Assembly: GCA_963702105.1 (NCBI GenBank)
Contig: OY969712.1
Span: 4,278,001 to 4,342,000, forward strand
Direction of reading: 5' to 3'
Source: ZC4RG20 sp963702105
GTDB lineage: Bacteria > Pseudomonadota > Gammaproteobacteria > Steroidobacterales > Rariloculaceae
Length of the DNA: 64,000 bases
Under the pieces are notes generated by a model. The model did no database searches and was not told where the DNA came from. It saw nothing but the letters and a program-made list of their open reading frames with translations. A program made the position numbers and the translations under genes. Positions 17,228 to 26,653 of the stretch are shown here, one piece after another; the stretch's first letter is position 1; each line of letters opens with the position of its first letter.

Positions 17228-19282
17228 ATGACGAACCGTCTCGCGCACGAAACGAGCCCCTATCTGCGCCAGCACGCCGAGAACCCGGTCGACTGGTACC
17301 CCTGGGGCGAGGAGGCCCTCGCGCGCGCCCGCGCCGAGCACAAGCCCATCCTCCTTTCGATCGGCTACTCGGCCTGCCACTGGTGCCATGTCATGGCCCA
17401 CGAGTCGTTCGAGGACGCCGAGACGGCCGCGCTCATGAACCGGCTCTACGTCAACGTCAAGGTAGACCGCGAGGAGCGGCCCGACCTCGACCGCATCTAT
17501 CAGACCGCGCATCAGCTGTATACCGGGCGCGGCGGCGGGTGGCCGTTGACCTGCTTTCTGACGCCGGAGGATCACGTGCCCGTCGTCGTCGGCACGTATT
17601 TCCCCAAGGAACCGCGCTTCGGGATGCCGCCTTTCAAGCAGGTGCTGACGCAGGTCGAAGCCTATTTTCGCCAGTATCCGGACGAGATCGAGGCGCGGGG
17701 CGCCGCGCTCGTCGAGGCGCTCGGAAAGATCGAAACGCCGGCGCCGGCCGCCGGCGGCCCGCCGACGCGCGCGCCGATCGATCTCGCGCGCGAGCGGCTC
17801 GCTGCCGCCTTCGACCCAGAGAACGGCGGCTTCGGCGGCGCGCCGAAATTTCCGCGCGCGACGGCACTCGAGCTGCTGCTCGAGCACACCGCCTCCGAAC
17901 CCGCGCCGCGCGACGCCGAGGCCACGGGCCGCATGGTGGCCGTGACGCTCGAACATATGGCCCTCGCCGGGCTCTACGACCAGCTCGGCGGCGGATTCTA
18001 TCGCTACACGGTCGACGCAAGCTGGTCGATCCCGCACTTCGAGAAGATGCTCTACGACAACGCAGAGCTCCTGGCCCTCTACAGCGACGCCTATGCCGCG
18101 ACGGGCGAGCCGCTCTACGCGCGCATCGCGAGCGAGACCGCCGACTGGGTCATGCGCGACATGCAGGACGCGCGCGGCGGCTATTACTCGACGATCGATG
18201 CGGACTCCGAAGGCGAGGAGGGCAAGTTCTACCTCTGGACTGCCGAGGAGCTCGACGAGCTGCTCGCGGAGCCCGAAGCCGGCCTCGCGAAACGGGTCTT
18301 CGGCCTCGACGGGCCGCCTAACTTCGAGCAGCGCGCGTGGCACCTGCACCGGCTCCGCACACCCGAGCAGGCGGCAGCCGACCTCGGCCTTCCCACAGAG
18401 GCCGAGCCCGCCGCGCGGCTCGAGCGCGCGCGTGCAAAGCTGCTCGAGGCCCGCTCGCAGCGCGTGCCGCCCGCGCGCGACGAGAAGCTGCTCGTAGGCT
18501 GGAACGGCCTCATGGTCCGCGGCATGGCCAAAGCCGCGCGGCGCCTCGGGCGGCCGGAGCTCGCCGCCTCGGCGACGCGCGCCGTCGACTTCATCCGCGC
18601 CGAGCTCTGGCACGACGGCCGGCTCAACGCCACCTATAAGGACGGGCGCGCCCGGCTCGCCGGGTACCTCGACGACTACGCGCTCCTGGCCGACGGCCTG
18701 CTCGAGCTGCTCGAGCTGCGCTGGCGCAACCAGGACCTCGCGCTTGCGACCGCGCTCTGCGATGCCGCGCTCGCGCATTTCGAAGATCGCGACGGCGGCG
18801 GCTTCTTCTTCACCGCGGACGATCACGAGAAGCTGATTCACAGGCCCAAACCCCTGGCGGACGAGGCGCTGCCTTCGGGCAACGCGGTCATGCTGCGCGT
18901 GCTGCTCCGACTCGCCGCGCTGATCGGCGACGTGCGTTACCGAGACGCGGCCGAACGCGGGCTCGAGGCGGCGCTGCCGGCGGCATCCCAATATCCGGAC
19001 GCGCACGCGTCCCTGATGCTCGCCCTCGCGCGCTACGTCGAGCCGCCCGAGCTCGTCGTCGTCCGCGGAACGGCCGGCGAGCTGCCGGCCTGGCGGTCGC
19101 TGCTCGACGAGGCCTACGCCCCGCTGCGCTCGACGTACTGCATTCCGAAAGACGCCGCACCCCTGCCCGGGCTCCTGGCCGAACGCGCGGCGCGCGACGA
19201 GGCCGTCGCTTACGTCTGCCTCGGGACCGAGTGCCGGGCACCGATCCAGGACCCGGCGGCCTTGCGGGGCGCACTCGCGTAG
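17228..19282 (+). CDS. DUF255 thioredoxin-fold protein with (alpha/alpha)6-barrel domain (YyaL/Spata20-like)
   Basis: The protein has 684 residues. The N-terminal DUF255 domain (about 1-165) has the thioredoxin-like motif ACHWCHVM and the family opener NRLAHETSPYLRQHAENPV. The rest resembles the N-acylglucosamine 2-epimerase-type barrel (GGFGGAPKFPRA, SWSIPHFEKMLYDNA and DEKLLVGWNGLM). Orthologs occur from bacteria to human SPATA20. The cellular role is not established; redox or sugar chemistry has been suggested on structural grounds only. The gene is complete and not obviously in an operon. Confidence 0.9.
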   Translation: MTNRLAHETSPYLRQHAENPVDWYPWGEEALARARAEHKPILLSIGYSACHWCHVMAHESFEDAETAALMNRLYVNVKVDREERPDLDRIYQTAHQLYTGRGGGWPLTCFLTPEDHVPVVVGTYFPKEPRFGMPPFKQVLTQVEAYFRQYPDEIEARGAALVEALGKIETPAPAAGGPPTRAPIDLARERLAAAFDPENGGFGGAPKFPRATALELLLEHTASEPAPRDAEATGRMVAVTLEHMALAGLYDQLGGGFYRYTVDASWSIPHFEKMLYDNAELLALYSDAYAATGEPLYARIASETADWVMRDMQDARGGYYSTIDADSEGEEGKFYLWTAEELDELLAEPEAGLAKRVFGLDGPPNFEQRAWHLHRLRTPEQAAADLGLPTEAEPAARLERARAKLLEARSQRVPPARDEKLLVGWNGLMVRGMAKAARRLGRPELAASATRAVDFIRAELWHDGRLNATYKDGRARLAGYLDDYALLADGLLELLELRWRNQDLALATALCDAALAHFEDRDGGGFFFTADDHEKLIHRPKPLADEALPSGNAVMLRVLLRLAALIGDVRYRDAAERGLEAALPAASQYPDAHASLMLALARYVEPPELVVVRGTAGELPAWRSLLDEAYAPLRSTYCIPKDAAPLPGLLAERAARDEAVAYVCLGTECRAPIQDPAALRGALA

Positions 19283-19334
19283 CGTCGCGTGGCTTGGCGT
19301 AGCCTCGCGTGTCTTGGCGTAGCTTGGCTTGCAT
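19281..19334. repeat. 20-bp tandem repeat, about 2.7 units
   Basis: The unit AGCSTCGCGTGKCTTGGCGT repeats directly after the stop of the preceding gene, with the third copy truncated. No protein or structured RNA is evident. Confidence 0.6.
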
Positions 19335-19346
19335 GAGTCGTCGTCC

Positions 19347-19400
19347 GCATGATTCATGAACGGACTCGGGCGTCGGCGGTGACCGGAGGTGCGTGCAGAC
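19347..19400 (+). repeat. A/B-box repeat R3, copy c
   Basis: Box A GCATGATTCATGAACGG (19347-19363) has one change from copies a and b. Box B CGGAGGTGCGTGCAGAC (19384-19400) differs at two positions from copy b. It lies about 175 bases upstream of R1-H4 without touching its arms. Confidence 0.7.
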
Positions 19401-19574
19401 ATCCTTCGAGTTAAGACGCGGTCCGTAGGCTCTCGGGCAGCAGATGCGAATCCGCTCAATCGATGCCGTATACCCAACCGAAGCGCAGACGTCATGCCGT
19501 GCCTTGCATGCGGTCCGGCGCGGCAGGCGCCGATCCTTGCGGGTTTGGTCGCTCTCGATGGCTGGGTCGGTATC

Positions 19575-19696
19575 CGGCTTCGGCCTCGGCGTAAGGGCGG
19601 TGTCGGGAGCGTACGCGCCAGGGACGGCGCGTACGCAGCCTCCAGGGACGGATTCACGGCGGTCCCGACGCCGCCCTTACGCCGACGCCGAAGCCG
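19575..19696 (+). repeat. Long-stem hairpin repeat R1, copy H4
   Basis: Arms 19575-19608 and 19663-19696 pair over 34 bases with two mismatches. The inner stem (19609-19619 with 19626-19636) is perfect with loop AGGGAC. The core 19637-19662 contains CCAGGGACGG and ends ACGGCGG. It lies between two convergent genes, as H1 does. Confidence 0.85.
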
Positions 19697-19710
19697 CTCC
19701 GCGAACGTCC

Positions 19711-19815
19711 ACTGGAGACGCGTCGGCTAGAGACGCCTCGGCTGGAGACGCCTCGGCCGGAGACGCGTCAACTGGAGACACGCCGGCTGGAGACGCGTCG
19801 AGGAGAGACGCCCGC
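19711..19815. repeat. 15-bp tandem array, about seven units
   Basis: The unit is close to GGAGACGCSTCGGCT, with drift between copies. It runs up to the stop codon of the protease gene. The unit length rules out a CRISPR array. An SSR-like slippage origin is likely. Confidence 0.7.
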
Positions 19816-22769
19816 TACGCCCCCGCCCCGGCAGCGGCGCCCGTCGTCGCGGGCGCCTTGCCAGCCGTGTCGTCGCCGCTTTGTGCCGGCGCCTTCAGCG
19901 TGGGCTCGGCCGGACCGCCGCTGCGATGCGGCGACGTGATCCCCGAGCCCGAGCCGTCGCCCGCGGCCATCTCGATGGGCACGCGGTCCCAGTCGTAACC
20001 GTGGCGCACGAGCTCGTAGCTCGGCCAGTAGAGCGGATCGGGCTCGAGCGTGATGACCTCGGGCACGTCGTTCCAGTTCACCGTGTTGAGCCTGACCGCC
20101 TCGTCCGCGCCGAGTCCTTTGATGACCTCGATGAACGCGTCGAGATTCGGCGTCGGCCGGCCGTCGATCGCGACGATGCGCCGGCCGGCGTACAGCCCCG
20201 ACCGAGCGGCCGGCGAGCCGAAGTTGAAGTACGAGACGTAGACGCCGTCGGGCGCGACGCTGCGTTGGACCGCGATGGCCCGATGCGGCGTCTGCACGAG
20301 CGCGCCGGCCCAGAGCACGACGCGGTCGATGCCGCGGCCGTTGAGCGCCGCCGTCGAAATTTTCTTCTCGACCTCCTTGCCGTCGCGGTAGACCACGACC
20401 GTCGCCATGGGCTCCTGCGTCGCGCGTTCCGCCTCGCGGTAGGTGTTCACGAGCTTGCCGTCCACGCTGAGCAGGATGTCGCCGGAGCGGAAGAAATCGG
20501 CGGCCGCGGAGCCTGCCACCGTGTTCGAGACCGCCAGCACGTCGCGCCGCTCCGGATTGTGGGCCTCGTAACGCTTCGACCAGCTCTCGGGCAGCTTGAG
20601 CTTGCGCGCCGTCGCAAGCGGCATGGGCTGCCATTCGACGTCGAGCGAGTACACGGGTTCCGACTTGCGCATATGCGCGAGCATGTCGGTCACGAGATAG
20701 GCGGGCATTCCCATGTTCAGCTGCTGCAGCTCGCGGCCCGACTGCACGGCAAAGCTGGCCCATAGACCCTCGACCCGGCCTTCCGTGTCGAGCATGGCGC
20801 CGTTGAAGTCGGAGGGGCCGTTCACGAGCGAGGCGGTCTCGAGATTCGAGTCGCGGAAGCGCAGCGTGCGCGAGTCCGGAAAGGTCGCCGGGCTCACGGA
20901 GGCGATCTGCGTCGCCTGCGACTGCAGATCGTTGTCGGCGGAGAGCCCGACAACGTCCACTTGGTCGCCGGGCGTCAGCGGCCGGTCCGAGAACTCCGCG
21001 CTCTTGACGGGGGTATCGCCGAGCAGCTTCGGATCGTAGGAGACCACGGCGAGGTTGTGCAACGGATTGACGTACTCGACATGCCCCGGAATCTCGACCG
21101 AGCCCGCGAACGTAAGGCGCACGTCGCCCATGGCGACGGGCACGGTGTTGCGGTCCACGACGACCCAGCCGCGCTCGGCGTCGACGACGAGGCCCGTCCC
21201 GTAGTAGTAGCGGTCCGAGACGCCCGAAACGGTATAGGGCATGCTGAAGTTCACGAGCACGAGCGACGGCGCGATGCGCGCGAGAATCGGGTCCTTCTCG
21301 GGCGGGAACGTCGTCGACTCCGGCGTAAGCGGCCGCGGCGGCGGCGCGGCCGCGAGCGGCATGCACGGCCAGACGCCCGTCGAGTCGTCGCGCTTGCAGC
21401 GCTCGGCCGGGAACCAGCTGCGGTTGTTCGTGATGATCCGTTCCTTCTCGACCTGCGGATCGTCGAACTCGATGAAGCGCGTGCTCACTTGCGCGCCTTC
21501 GGGCAGCGACTCGAGCACATGCTCAAGGCCGTCGATCGTCTCGACGGGCTTGCCGTCGATGGCCGTGATGATGCTTGCGCGCGGAATGGCCGCCGAGCCG
21601 AAGACGTAGCCCGGGCTCGCGACGAAGATGCCCTTGGCCGGGCGGTAATAGTGGCGCGCCTCCTCGTACGAGAGCTCGTGCAGGATGCCATCGCCGTACT
21701 CGATGTACTCGTCCGGCGTGATGCTGTAGAGGTCGTCGATGCGCACGCTCTCGGTCCGCTGGGCGCCGCCGCGCTCGACGACGACGGGAACGGTCCGGCC
21801 GACCTTGTCGTCGAGGGCGGACTCGAGCGGCACGAACGTCGAGATCGGCTCACCGTCGATGCTGATCAGGATGTCGCCCGGGGCGAGCTTGCCCGCGGCC
21901 GGCGAGCCCGGAATGACCTGCTCGACGACGAGCATGCCCGTCGTCGCCGGGTCGTCGTGCCGGACCTTGGCCTCCGTCTGTTGCGAGAGCCCGAGGCGGC
22001 GGAGCTCGGCATAGGGTTTGTGCACGAATTCCGTCTGCAGCGTGCCGCGCGGCACCGGAAGCCCCTGCTGGATCAGCGACAGCGCGACCTTCACGCGGTC
22101 GAGCGGCAGGAAGAAGCTCGACGCGGACTGCGTGTTCGCGCCTGCATTGAGCGCGAGTACCTGGCCGTCGATGTTGATCACGGGCGAGCCGGAGGAACCG
22201 CCGGAGGTACCCGAGGCGGCCTGCAGATAGAACGTGTTGAAGTCGTTGTAGTTGCCGCGGCCGTAGTCCGGCGCCTCGCGGTCGAGCCGGGCGATCGTCC
22301 CGGCGAGGATCGAGAGCCGCTCGCCCGCGTCGTTGCCGACCACGCGGATGTCCGTGCCGACCTGGGCCGCGTCGGGCACGAGCGGCAGCTCGGCCGGCTT
22401 GATGAAATGCAGTTGTTTCGGGTCGTAGTGGAAGAAGCCGAAGTCGTGGATCGGGTCGCGGTAGACCGGCTGCAGGTCCACCTCTTCCTGGTTCAGGAAG
22501 ATGGCCCGCGCCCGGACCGGACCGGGAGTCACGACGTGGCGATTCGTGAGGATCAGCCCGCGCTTGGCGTCGACGACGAAGCCTGTCGCTTGGGCCGTTT
22601 CGTTGCGCTCGGTGTCGAACGCGCGCGTGCTGTCCACCTCGATCGAGACGACGCCGCTCGAGATCCGCTCGAGCGTGCGGTTCCAGGTCGCCTGTTCGGC
22701 GAGCACGGGGGAGGCGGAGGCGGCGAGCAAGGCTACGACGCAGGTCGTGTAGGCGATCAGGATTTTCAT
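19815..22769 (-). CDS. Tandem HtrA-type serine protease with PDZ domains (Nma111/DEG7-like architecture)
   Basis: The protein has 984 residues from the ATG at 22769, chosen because a signal peptide (about 1-24, ending PVLA-EQ) starts there. The first trypsin-like domain has a full triad: H78 (TNRHVV), D109 (IHDFGFF) and S193 (GSSGSP). A PDZ domain follows with PGSPAAGKLAPGDILISIDG. A second protease-like domain (from about 520) keeps the fold cues but lacks the triad: VVDRNTVPV replaces the His segment and NGPSDFNGAM the Ser segment. Further PDZ copies follow (AAADFFRSGDILLSVDG and ARSGLYAGRRIVAIDG). One active plus one degenerate half matches eukaryotic Nma111/DEG7. It is likely periplasmic; substrate unknown. 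Confidence 0.85.
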   Translation of the reverse strand: MKILIAYTTCVVALLAASASPVLAEQATWNRTLERISSGVVSIEVDSTRAFDTERNETAQATGFVVDAKRGLILTNRHVVTPGPVRARAIFLNQEEVDLQPVYRDPIHDFGFFHYDPKQLHFIKPAELPLVPDAAQVGTDIRVVGNDAGERLSILAGTIARLDREAPDYGRGNYNDFNTFYLQAASGTSGGSSGSPVINIDGQVLALNAGANTQSASSFFLPLDRVKVALSLIQQGLPVPRGTLQTEFVHKPYAELRRLGLSQQTEAKVRHDDPATTGMLVVEQVIPGSPAAGKLAPGDILISIDGEPISTFVPLESALDDKVGRTVPVVVERGGAQRTESVRIDDLYSITPDEYIEYGDGILHELSYEEARHYYRPAKGIFVASPGYVFGSAAIPRASIITAIDGKPVETIDGLEHVLESLPEGAQVSTRFIEFDDPQVEKERIITNNRSWFPAERCKRDDSTGVWPCMPLAAAPPPRPLTPESTTFPPEKDPILARIAPSLVLVNFSMPYTVSGVSDRYYYGTGLVVDAERGWVVVDRNTVPVAMGDVRLTFAGSVEIPGHVEYVNPLHNLAVVSYDPKLLGDTPVKSAEFSDRPLTPGDQVDVVGLSADNDLQSQATQIASVSPATFPDSRTLRFRDSNLETASLVNGPSDFNGAMLDTEGRVEGLWASFAVQSGRELQQLNMGMPAYLVTDMLAHMRKSEPVYSLDVEWQPMPLATARKLKLPESWSKRYEAHNPERRDVLAVSNTVAGSAAADFFRSGDILLSVDGKLVNTYREAERATQEPMATVVVYRDGKEVEKKISTAALNGRGIDRVVLWAGALVQTPHRAIAVQRSVAPDGVYVSYFNFGSPAARSGLYAGRRIVAIDGRPTPNLDAFIEVIKGLGADEAVRLNTVNWNDVPEVITLEPDPLYWPSYELVRHGYDWDRVPIEMAAGDGSGSGITSPHRSGGPAEPTLKAPAQSGDDTAGKAPATTGAAAGAGA

Positions 22770-22864
22770 ATTTGCGATTCTAAGGTTCCTAGAAATCATG
22801 TGACCATGGCGGGCGCACTTTGCTCCCGAAGGCCCAACGCCGCCAGCGGCCGGGGCCGCCCGCT

Positions 22865-24103
22865 TCAGCCTTCCGCGGGCCGCCGGGCACGGGCCGCGTC
22901 GCCGCCGAGACCGAGCGCCTGGCGCATGAGCAGCCGCTTCGCGGGCGGCGCGGCATCGACGGCCTGCAGGCCGAAGGCGCGCAGCGGCCGGACCCAGTCC
23001 GGCAGGCGAAAAAGGCGGTTCAACGCGTCGAGCGCGACGAGCATTCTGAGATTCTCGGCCTTGCGCCGCCGCTCATAGCGTCGCAAAACGGGCAAGTCGC
23101 CGGGCTCGCGGCCTTCCGCGAGCCCGGCCTCGATTTCGGCCGCGAGGCACGCGGCATCGGCCAAGCCCAGATTCATGCCCTGCCCCGCGAGCGGATGAAC
23201 GGTATGGGCGGCGTCACCGATGAGCACCGCCCGGCTGCAACAATAGCGCAAGGCGGCCAGCATCTGCAGGGGAAACCGCGCGCGCGGCGAAATGGGCCCG
23301 AGCCGGCCGAGGATGCCGGAGCTCGCGGTCGCGAGCTCCGCGAGGAAGCGCTCGTCGTCGAGCCCGGCCAGCGCCTGCGCGCGCGCCTCGGGCAGCGACC
23401 AGACGATCGAGCTGCGGCCGTCCGCGAGCGGCAGGAACGCGAGGGGCCCGCCAGGCATGAAACGCTGGCGCGCCGTACGGGCGTGGGGCCTTTCGGTCGC
23501 GACGTGCGCGACGATCGCTTGTTGCCCGTAGCTCGCCTGCAGCGCCGGAAGCCCGAGCAGCCGCCGGACCGTCGAGTCCGTGCCGTCGGCCGCGACGAGC
23601 AGCTCGCCGCGCAGACGGGCGCCGCCCGCGAGCGAAACGGAGACGCCCGAGGACCGCAGATCCACGGCCTCTACCTCGTCTCCGATCGTGACGCTGACGC
23701 TCGGCAGTCGCGCAATGCGCTGCAGCAGCCTGTCCTTGATGAGCCGATCCTCGACGATGTAGCCGAGGTTCGGCTCGCCGATCTCGGCGCAGTCGAAATG
23801 CACGGCGGCCGGCGTCTCGGGGCCATCGCCTTCGAACACGTGCATCCGCTCGTAAGGGCTCGCGCGCGCCGCCTCGACCCCGGGCCATACGTCGAGCGCG
23901 GCCAGCACCGCTTGCGAGGCGCGCGAAAGCGCATAGACCCTGAGATCCATTTCGGCCGCGCTCCAGCGTTGCGCGCGTCGCGGCTCGATGACGTGGACGG
24001 CCAGCCGGCCCGCCGCGGGGCCCGTGCCGAGCAGTGCCGCGAACGTGAGTCCGACGCTGCCCGCGCCGCTGACGATGACCGTGTGCGGTGCGCCCGCACT
24101 CAT
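22865..24103 (-). CDS. UbiH/UbiI-family FAD-dependent ubiquinone hydroxylase
   Basis: The protein has 412 residues and belongs to the UbiH/UbiI/UbiF (Coq6) family, which hydroxylates the ring in aerobic ubiquinone synthesis. Motifs: SGAGSVGLTFAALL for FAD, YIVEDRLIKDRLL and GDAAHTVHPLAGQGMNLGLAD. It starts with ATGA overlapping the end of ubiH. Position after pepP-ubiH matches E. coli ubiI (visC), but which ring carbon is modified cannot be read from sequence alone. A stretch of 95 bases separates it from the protease gene on the same strand. Confidence 0.9.
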   Translation of the reverse strand: MSAGAPHTVIVSGAGSVGLTFAALLGTGPAAGRLAVHVIEPRRAQRWSAAEMDLRVYALSRASQAVLAALDVWPGVEAARASPYERMHVFEGDGPETPAAVHFDCAEIGEPNLGYIVEDRLIKDRLLQRIARLPSVSVTIGDEVEAVDLRSSGVSVSLAGGARLRGELLVAADGTDSTVRRLLGLPALQASYGQQAIVAHVATERPHARTARQRFMPGGPLAFLPLADGRSSIVWSLPEARAQALAGLDDERFLAELATASSGILGRLGPISPRARFPLQMLAALRYCCSRAVLIGDAAHTVHPLAGQGMNLGLADAACLAAEIEAGLAEGREPGDLPVLRRYERRRKAENLRMLVALDALNRLFRLPDWVRPLRAFGLQAVDAAPPAKRLLMRQALGLGGDAARARRPAEG

Positions 24104-25332
24104 GACAAGGGAAGCCCGCGTGCGAGCCGCGGCAGCCTGCCGGCGATTCCCATCGTGTGCCGCGCGAGGGCGGCCTTGGCGCCGGGCAGCAGGTCGAAGG
24201 CGACGAGACCGAGGCCGCGCGCGGCCCCGAAGCCCGGTGCACGGCGTCCGAACAGATCGACGAGTCCGTGCGTGAACCAGGCTACTTTGCGCTGATCGTC
24301 GCGGCGCCACTCGGCATAGCGCGCGAGCACGTCCGCGGCTCCCGCATCGCCGTCCCTGGCGACGGCCGCGGCGACGAGCTCGGCCAGCGCGGCCACGTCC
24401 CGCAGCGCGAGATTGAAGCCCTGCCCGGCGACGGGATGCAGACTCACGGCCGCGTTGCCGATCAAAACGACGCGCGGTGCGCCGAGCGTATCGCTACGGA
24501 CCCGCCTCAGCGGATGCGCCGCCCGCGCGCCGACGCGGCCGATGCGGCCGAGGCGATAACCGAACTCACGCTGCAGCGCGGCGGCGAGCTCGGCATCGGG
24601 CAGCGCGGCGGCCGCATCCGCCGCCGCGGCCGGCAAGGTCCAGACGACGCCCGAGCGCCCGCCCGTCAGCGGCAGCAGCGCGATCGGACCGGTGGACGTG
24701 AAGCGCTCGAACGCCGCACCGCGGTGCGGCACGGCGGTCGCGCAATTCAGTACGACGGCCTTCTGCGCGTAGTCGTCTTCGCGCGCGGCGATGCCGAGCA
24801 GCCCTCGCACCCGCGAACGGGCACCGTCGGCCGCGACCAGCAAACGCGTCCTCACATCGATGCGCTCGCCGGCGCGCTCGAGCTCGGCCTCGACGCCGTC
24901 GGTCTGCGCTTCGAAACGCGTGAGCTTGGCGGGCGCGACGACCGAACACGCGTCGTCTGCGCCGAGACGCTCCCAGAGCGTGGCGCCGAGGGCCCGGTTC
25001 TCGACCGTGTAACCCAGCGCCGGCACGCCCTCCTCCGCCGCGCGGATGCGGGCCGCGCCGAAGCGCCCGCGCTCTGAGATATGTATCGACAGGATCGGCT
25101 CGGCCTGCGTGCGCAGCGCGTCCCAGAGCCCGAGGCCGCCGAGAATGCGTGCCGAGCCGTTCGCGAGCGCCGTGACCCGGCTGTCGAAGCTCGGCTGCTC
25201 GAGCGCTTGCGGATTCTCGGCCTCCACGAGCATGCAGCGCACCGGCAGCGGCGCGAGCGCGACCGCGAGCGCCGAACCGACGAGCCCGCCGCCGACGATG
25301 AGGACGTCGCAGTCGAAAGGCTCTCCCGTCAC
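24100..25332 (-). CDS. ubiH: UbiH-family ubiquinone hydroxylase (2-octaprenyl-6-methoxyphenol hydroxylase)
   Basis: The protein has 410 residues. UbiH adds the C4 hydroxyl in ubiquinone synthesis. The FAD motif DVLIVGGGLVGSALA is at the N-terminus; GYTVENRALGATL, LLVAADGARSRVR and GNAAVSLHPVAGQGFNLALRD follow. The last motif normally begins GDAA or GNAA. The GTG start at 25332 overlaps the pepP stop by 4 bases, so the pepP-ubiH pair is coupled, as in E. coli. Confidence 0.92.
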   Translation of the reverse strand: MTGEPFDCDVLIVGGGLVGSALAVALAPLPVRCMLVEAENPQALEQPSFDSRVTALANGSARILGGLGLWDALRTQAEPILSIHISERGRFGAARIRAAEEGVPALGYTVENRALGATLWERLGADDACSVVAPAKLTRFEAQTDGVEAELERAGERIDVRTRLLVAADGARSRVRGLLGIAAREDDYAQKAVVLNCATAVPHRGAAFERFTSTGPIALLPLTGGRSGVVWTLPAAAADAAAALPDAELAAALQREFGYRLGRIGRVGARAAHPLRRVRSDTLGAPRVVLIGNAAVSLHPVAGQGFNLALRDVAALAELVAAAVARDGDAGAADVLARYAEWRRDDQRKVAWFTHGLVDLFGRRAPGFGAARGLGLVAFDLLPGAKAALARHTMGIAGRLPRLARGLPLS

Positions 25333-26636
25333 GCAGCCGCGCTCATGCAGCCTTCGACCTCTTCGACGGTCGCGGGCAGGTCCTCGGTCAGCACGAGATG
25401 GCCGTCGCGCGTCACGGCCACGTCGTCTTCGATACGGATGCCGATCCCGCGCCAGCGTTTGTCCACGCCCCGCGCGTTCGGCGCGATGTAGATGCCGGGC
25501 TCGACCGTGAGCACCATGCCGGGCTCGAGCAGGCGCCAGCTCTCGCCGATCTTGTAGTCGCCAACGTCGTGCACGTCCATGCCGAGCCAGTGACCGGTCT
25601 TGTGCATGAAGTAGGGCTTGTAGGCCTCCTCCTTCACGAGCGACGGCAGGCGCCCTTCGAGGATCCCGAGGCGTTTGAGGCCGCGCGTGATCTCCTTGAC
25701 GGCAATGTCGTGCGGATCGTTCCAGTGATTCCCGGGCTTCACGGCCTCGATTGCGGCGCGGTTCGCCGCGAGCACGATCTCGTAGAGCTCGCGCTGCCGG
25801 TCGTCGAACCGGCCGTTGACCGGAAAGGTGCGCGTGATGTCCGAGGCGTACATCTCGTGCTCGCAGCCGGCGTCCACGAGCACGAGATCGCCGTCGGCGA
25901 GCGGCTGGTCGTTCTCGACGTAGTGCAGGATGCAGGCGTTCGCGCCCCCGGCGACGATGGGCGTATAGGCGCACTCCGCGCCGTGCCGCCGAAACTCGTG
26001 CACGTACTCCGCCTCGAGCTCGTACTCGTACATGCCGGGCCGGCAGCGGCTCATGGCGCGCCGGTGCGCCGCGACGGCGATTTGCGCCGAGCGCCGCATC
26101 GCGCCCGTCTCCTCGCGGCTCTTGAAGAGCCTCGCGTCGTGCAGCAGCGGATCGAGCACGACGAGCTCACTCGGCGCATGCACGCTCTGCCTTCTCGCGT
26201 TCAGCGCATTGAGCCAGGCCAGCAGCTGCTGATCGAACTCGGGGTGGGCACCCATGGAATAGAACACGCGCTCGCTGCGCTCGAGCAAGCCGGGCAGGAT
26301 GTCCTCGATATCGCCGATCGGAAACGCGTCGTCGGCGCCGTAGTGCTTCACGGCCCCCGCAGGTCCGGCGCGCAGTCCCTCCCAGCGCTCGCGATCGGGA
26401 TCGCGGTCGCGGCAGAACAACAGGTATTGCCCCTCCGTGCGGCCGGGCACGAAAACGGCGACGGCCTCGGGCTCGGGAAAACCGGTGAGATAGTAGAAAT
26501 CGCTGTCCTGACGATAGGGATGCGTCGTGTCGCGACTGCGCGTGCGCTGCGGCGCGGCAGGCACAACGGCGATGTTGCCGGCGCCGACGGACTCGAGAAG
26601 TTGGCGGCGGCGGCGGGTGAATTCACGATCCTTCAA
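25329..26636 (-). CDS. pepP: Xaa-Pro aminopeptidase
   Basis: The protein has 435 residues. PepP removes N-terminal residues that precede proline and uses a dinuclear metal site. The creatinase-like N-terminal domain is followed by the pita-bread catalytic domain with the ligands in VDAGCEHEMYASDITRTF, HKTGHWLGMDVHD, LTVEPGIY and GIRIEDDV. It sits between ygfB and ubiH as in E. coli. An R2 hairpin lies in the 73-base gap to ygfB. Confidence 0.96.
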   Translation of the reverse strand: MKDREFTRRRRQLLESVGAGNIAVVPAAPQRTRSRDTTHPYRQDSDFYYLTGFPEPEAVAVFVPGRTEGQYLLFCRDRDPDRERWEGLRAGPAGAVKHYGADDAFPIGDIEDILPGLLERSERVFYSMGAHPEFDQQLLAWLNALNARRQSVHAPSELVVLDPLLHDARLFKSREETGAMRRSAQIAVAAHRRAMSRCRPGMYEYELEAEYVHEFRRHGAECAYTPIVAGGANACILHYVENDQPLADGDLVLVDAGCEHEMYASDITRTFPVNGRFDDRQRELYEIVLAANRAAIEAVKPGNHWNDPHDIAVKEITRGLKRLGILEGRLPSLVKEEAYKPYFMHKTGHWLGMDVHDVGDYKIGESWRLLEPGMVLTVEPGIYIAPNARGVDKRWRGIGIRIEDDVAVTRDGHLVLTEDLPATVEEVEGCMSAAA

Positions 26637-26653
26637 GTACTAGCCCTCTTCTT

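Larger units (their letters stand above)
19283..19814. other. 532-base intergenic region between convergent genes, packed with repeats
   Basis: No gene is seen. In order it holds a 20-bp tandem repeat (19281-19334), R3c (19347-19400), a plain stretch (19401-19574), R1-H4 (19575-19696) and a 15-bp tandem array (19711-19815). Apparent reading frames here are by-products of high GC. Confidence 0.75.

Noticed and set aside
17105..19657. An 850-codon minus-strand frame opposite the thioredoxin-fold gene
   Set aside because: Composition typical of shadow frames; start and end fall in repeats.
19711..19815. CRISPR array
   Set aside because: The unit is 15 bp with no spacers; no cas genes nearby.
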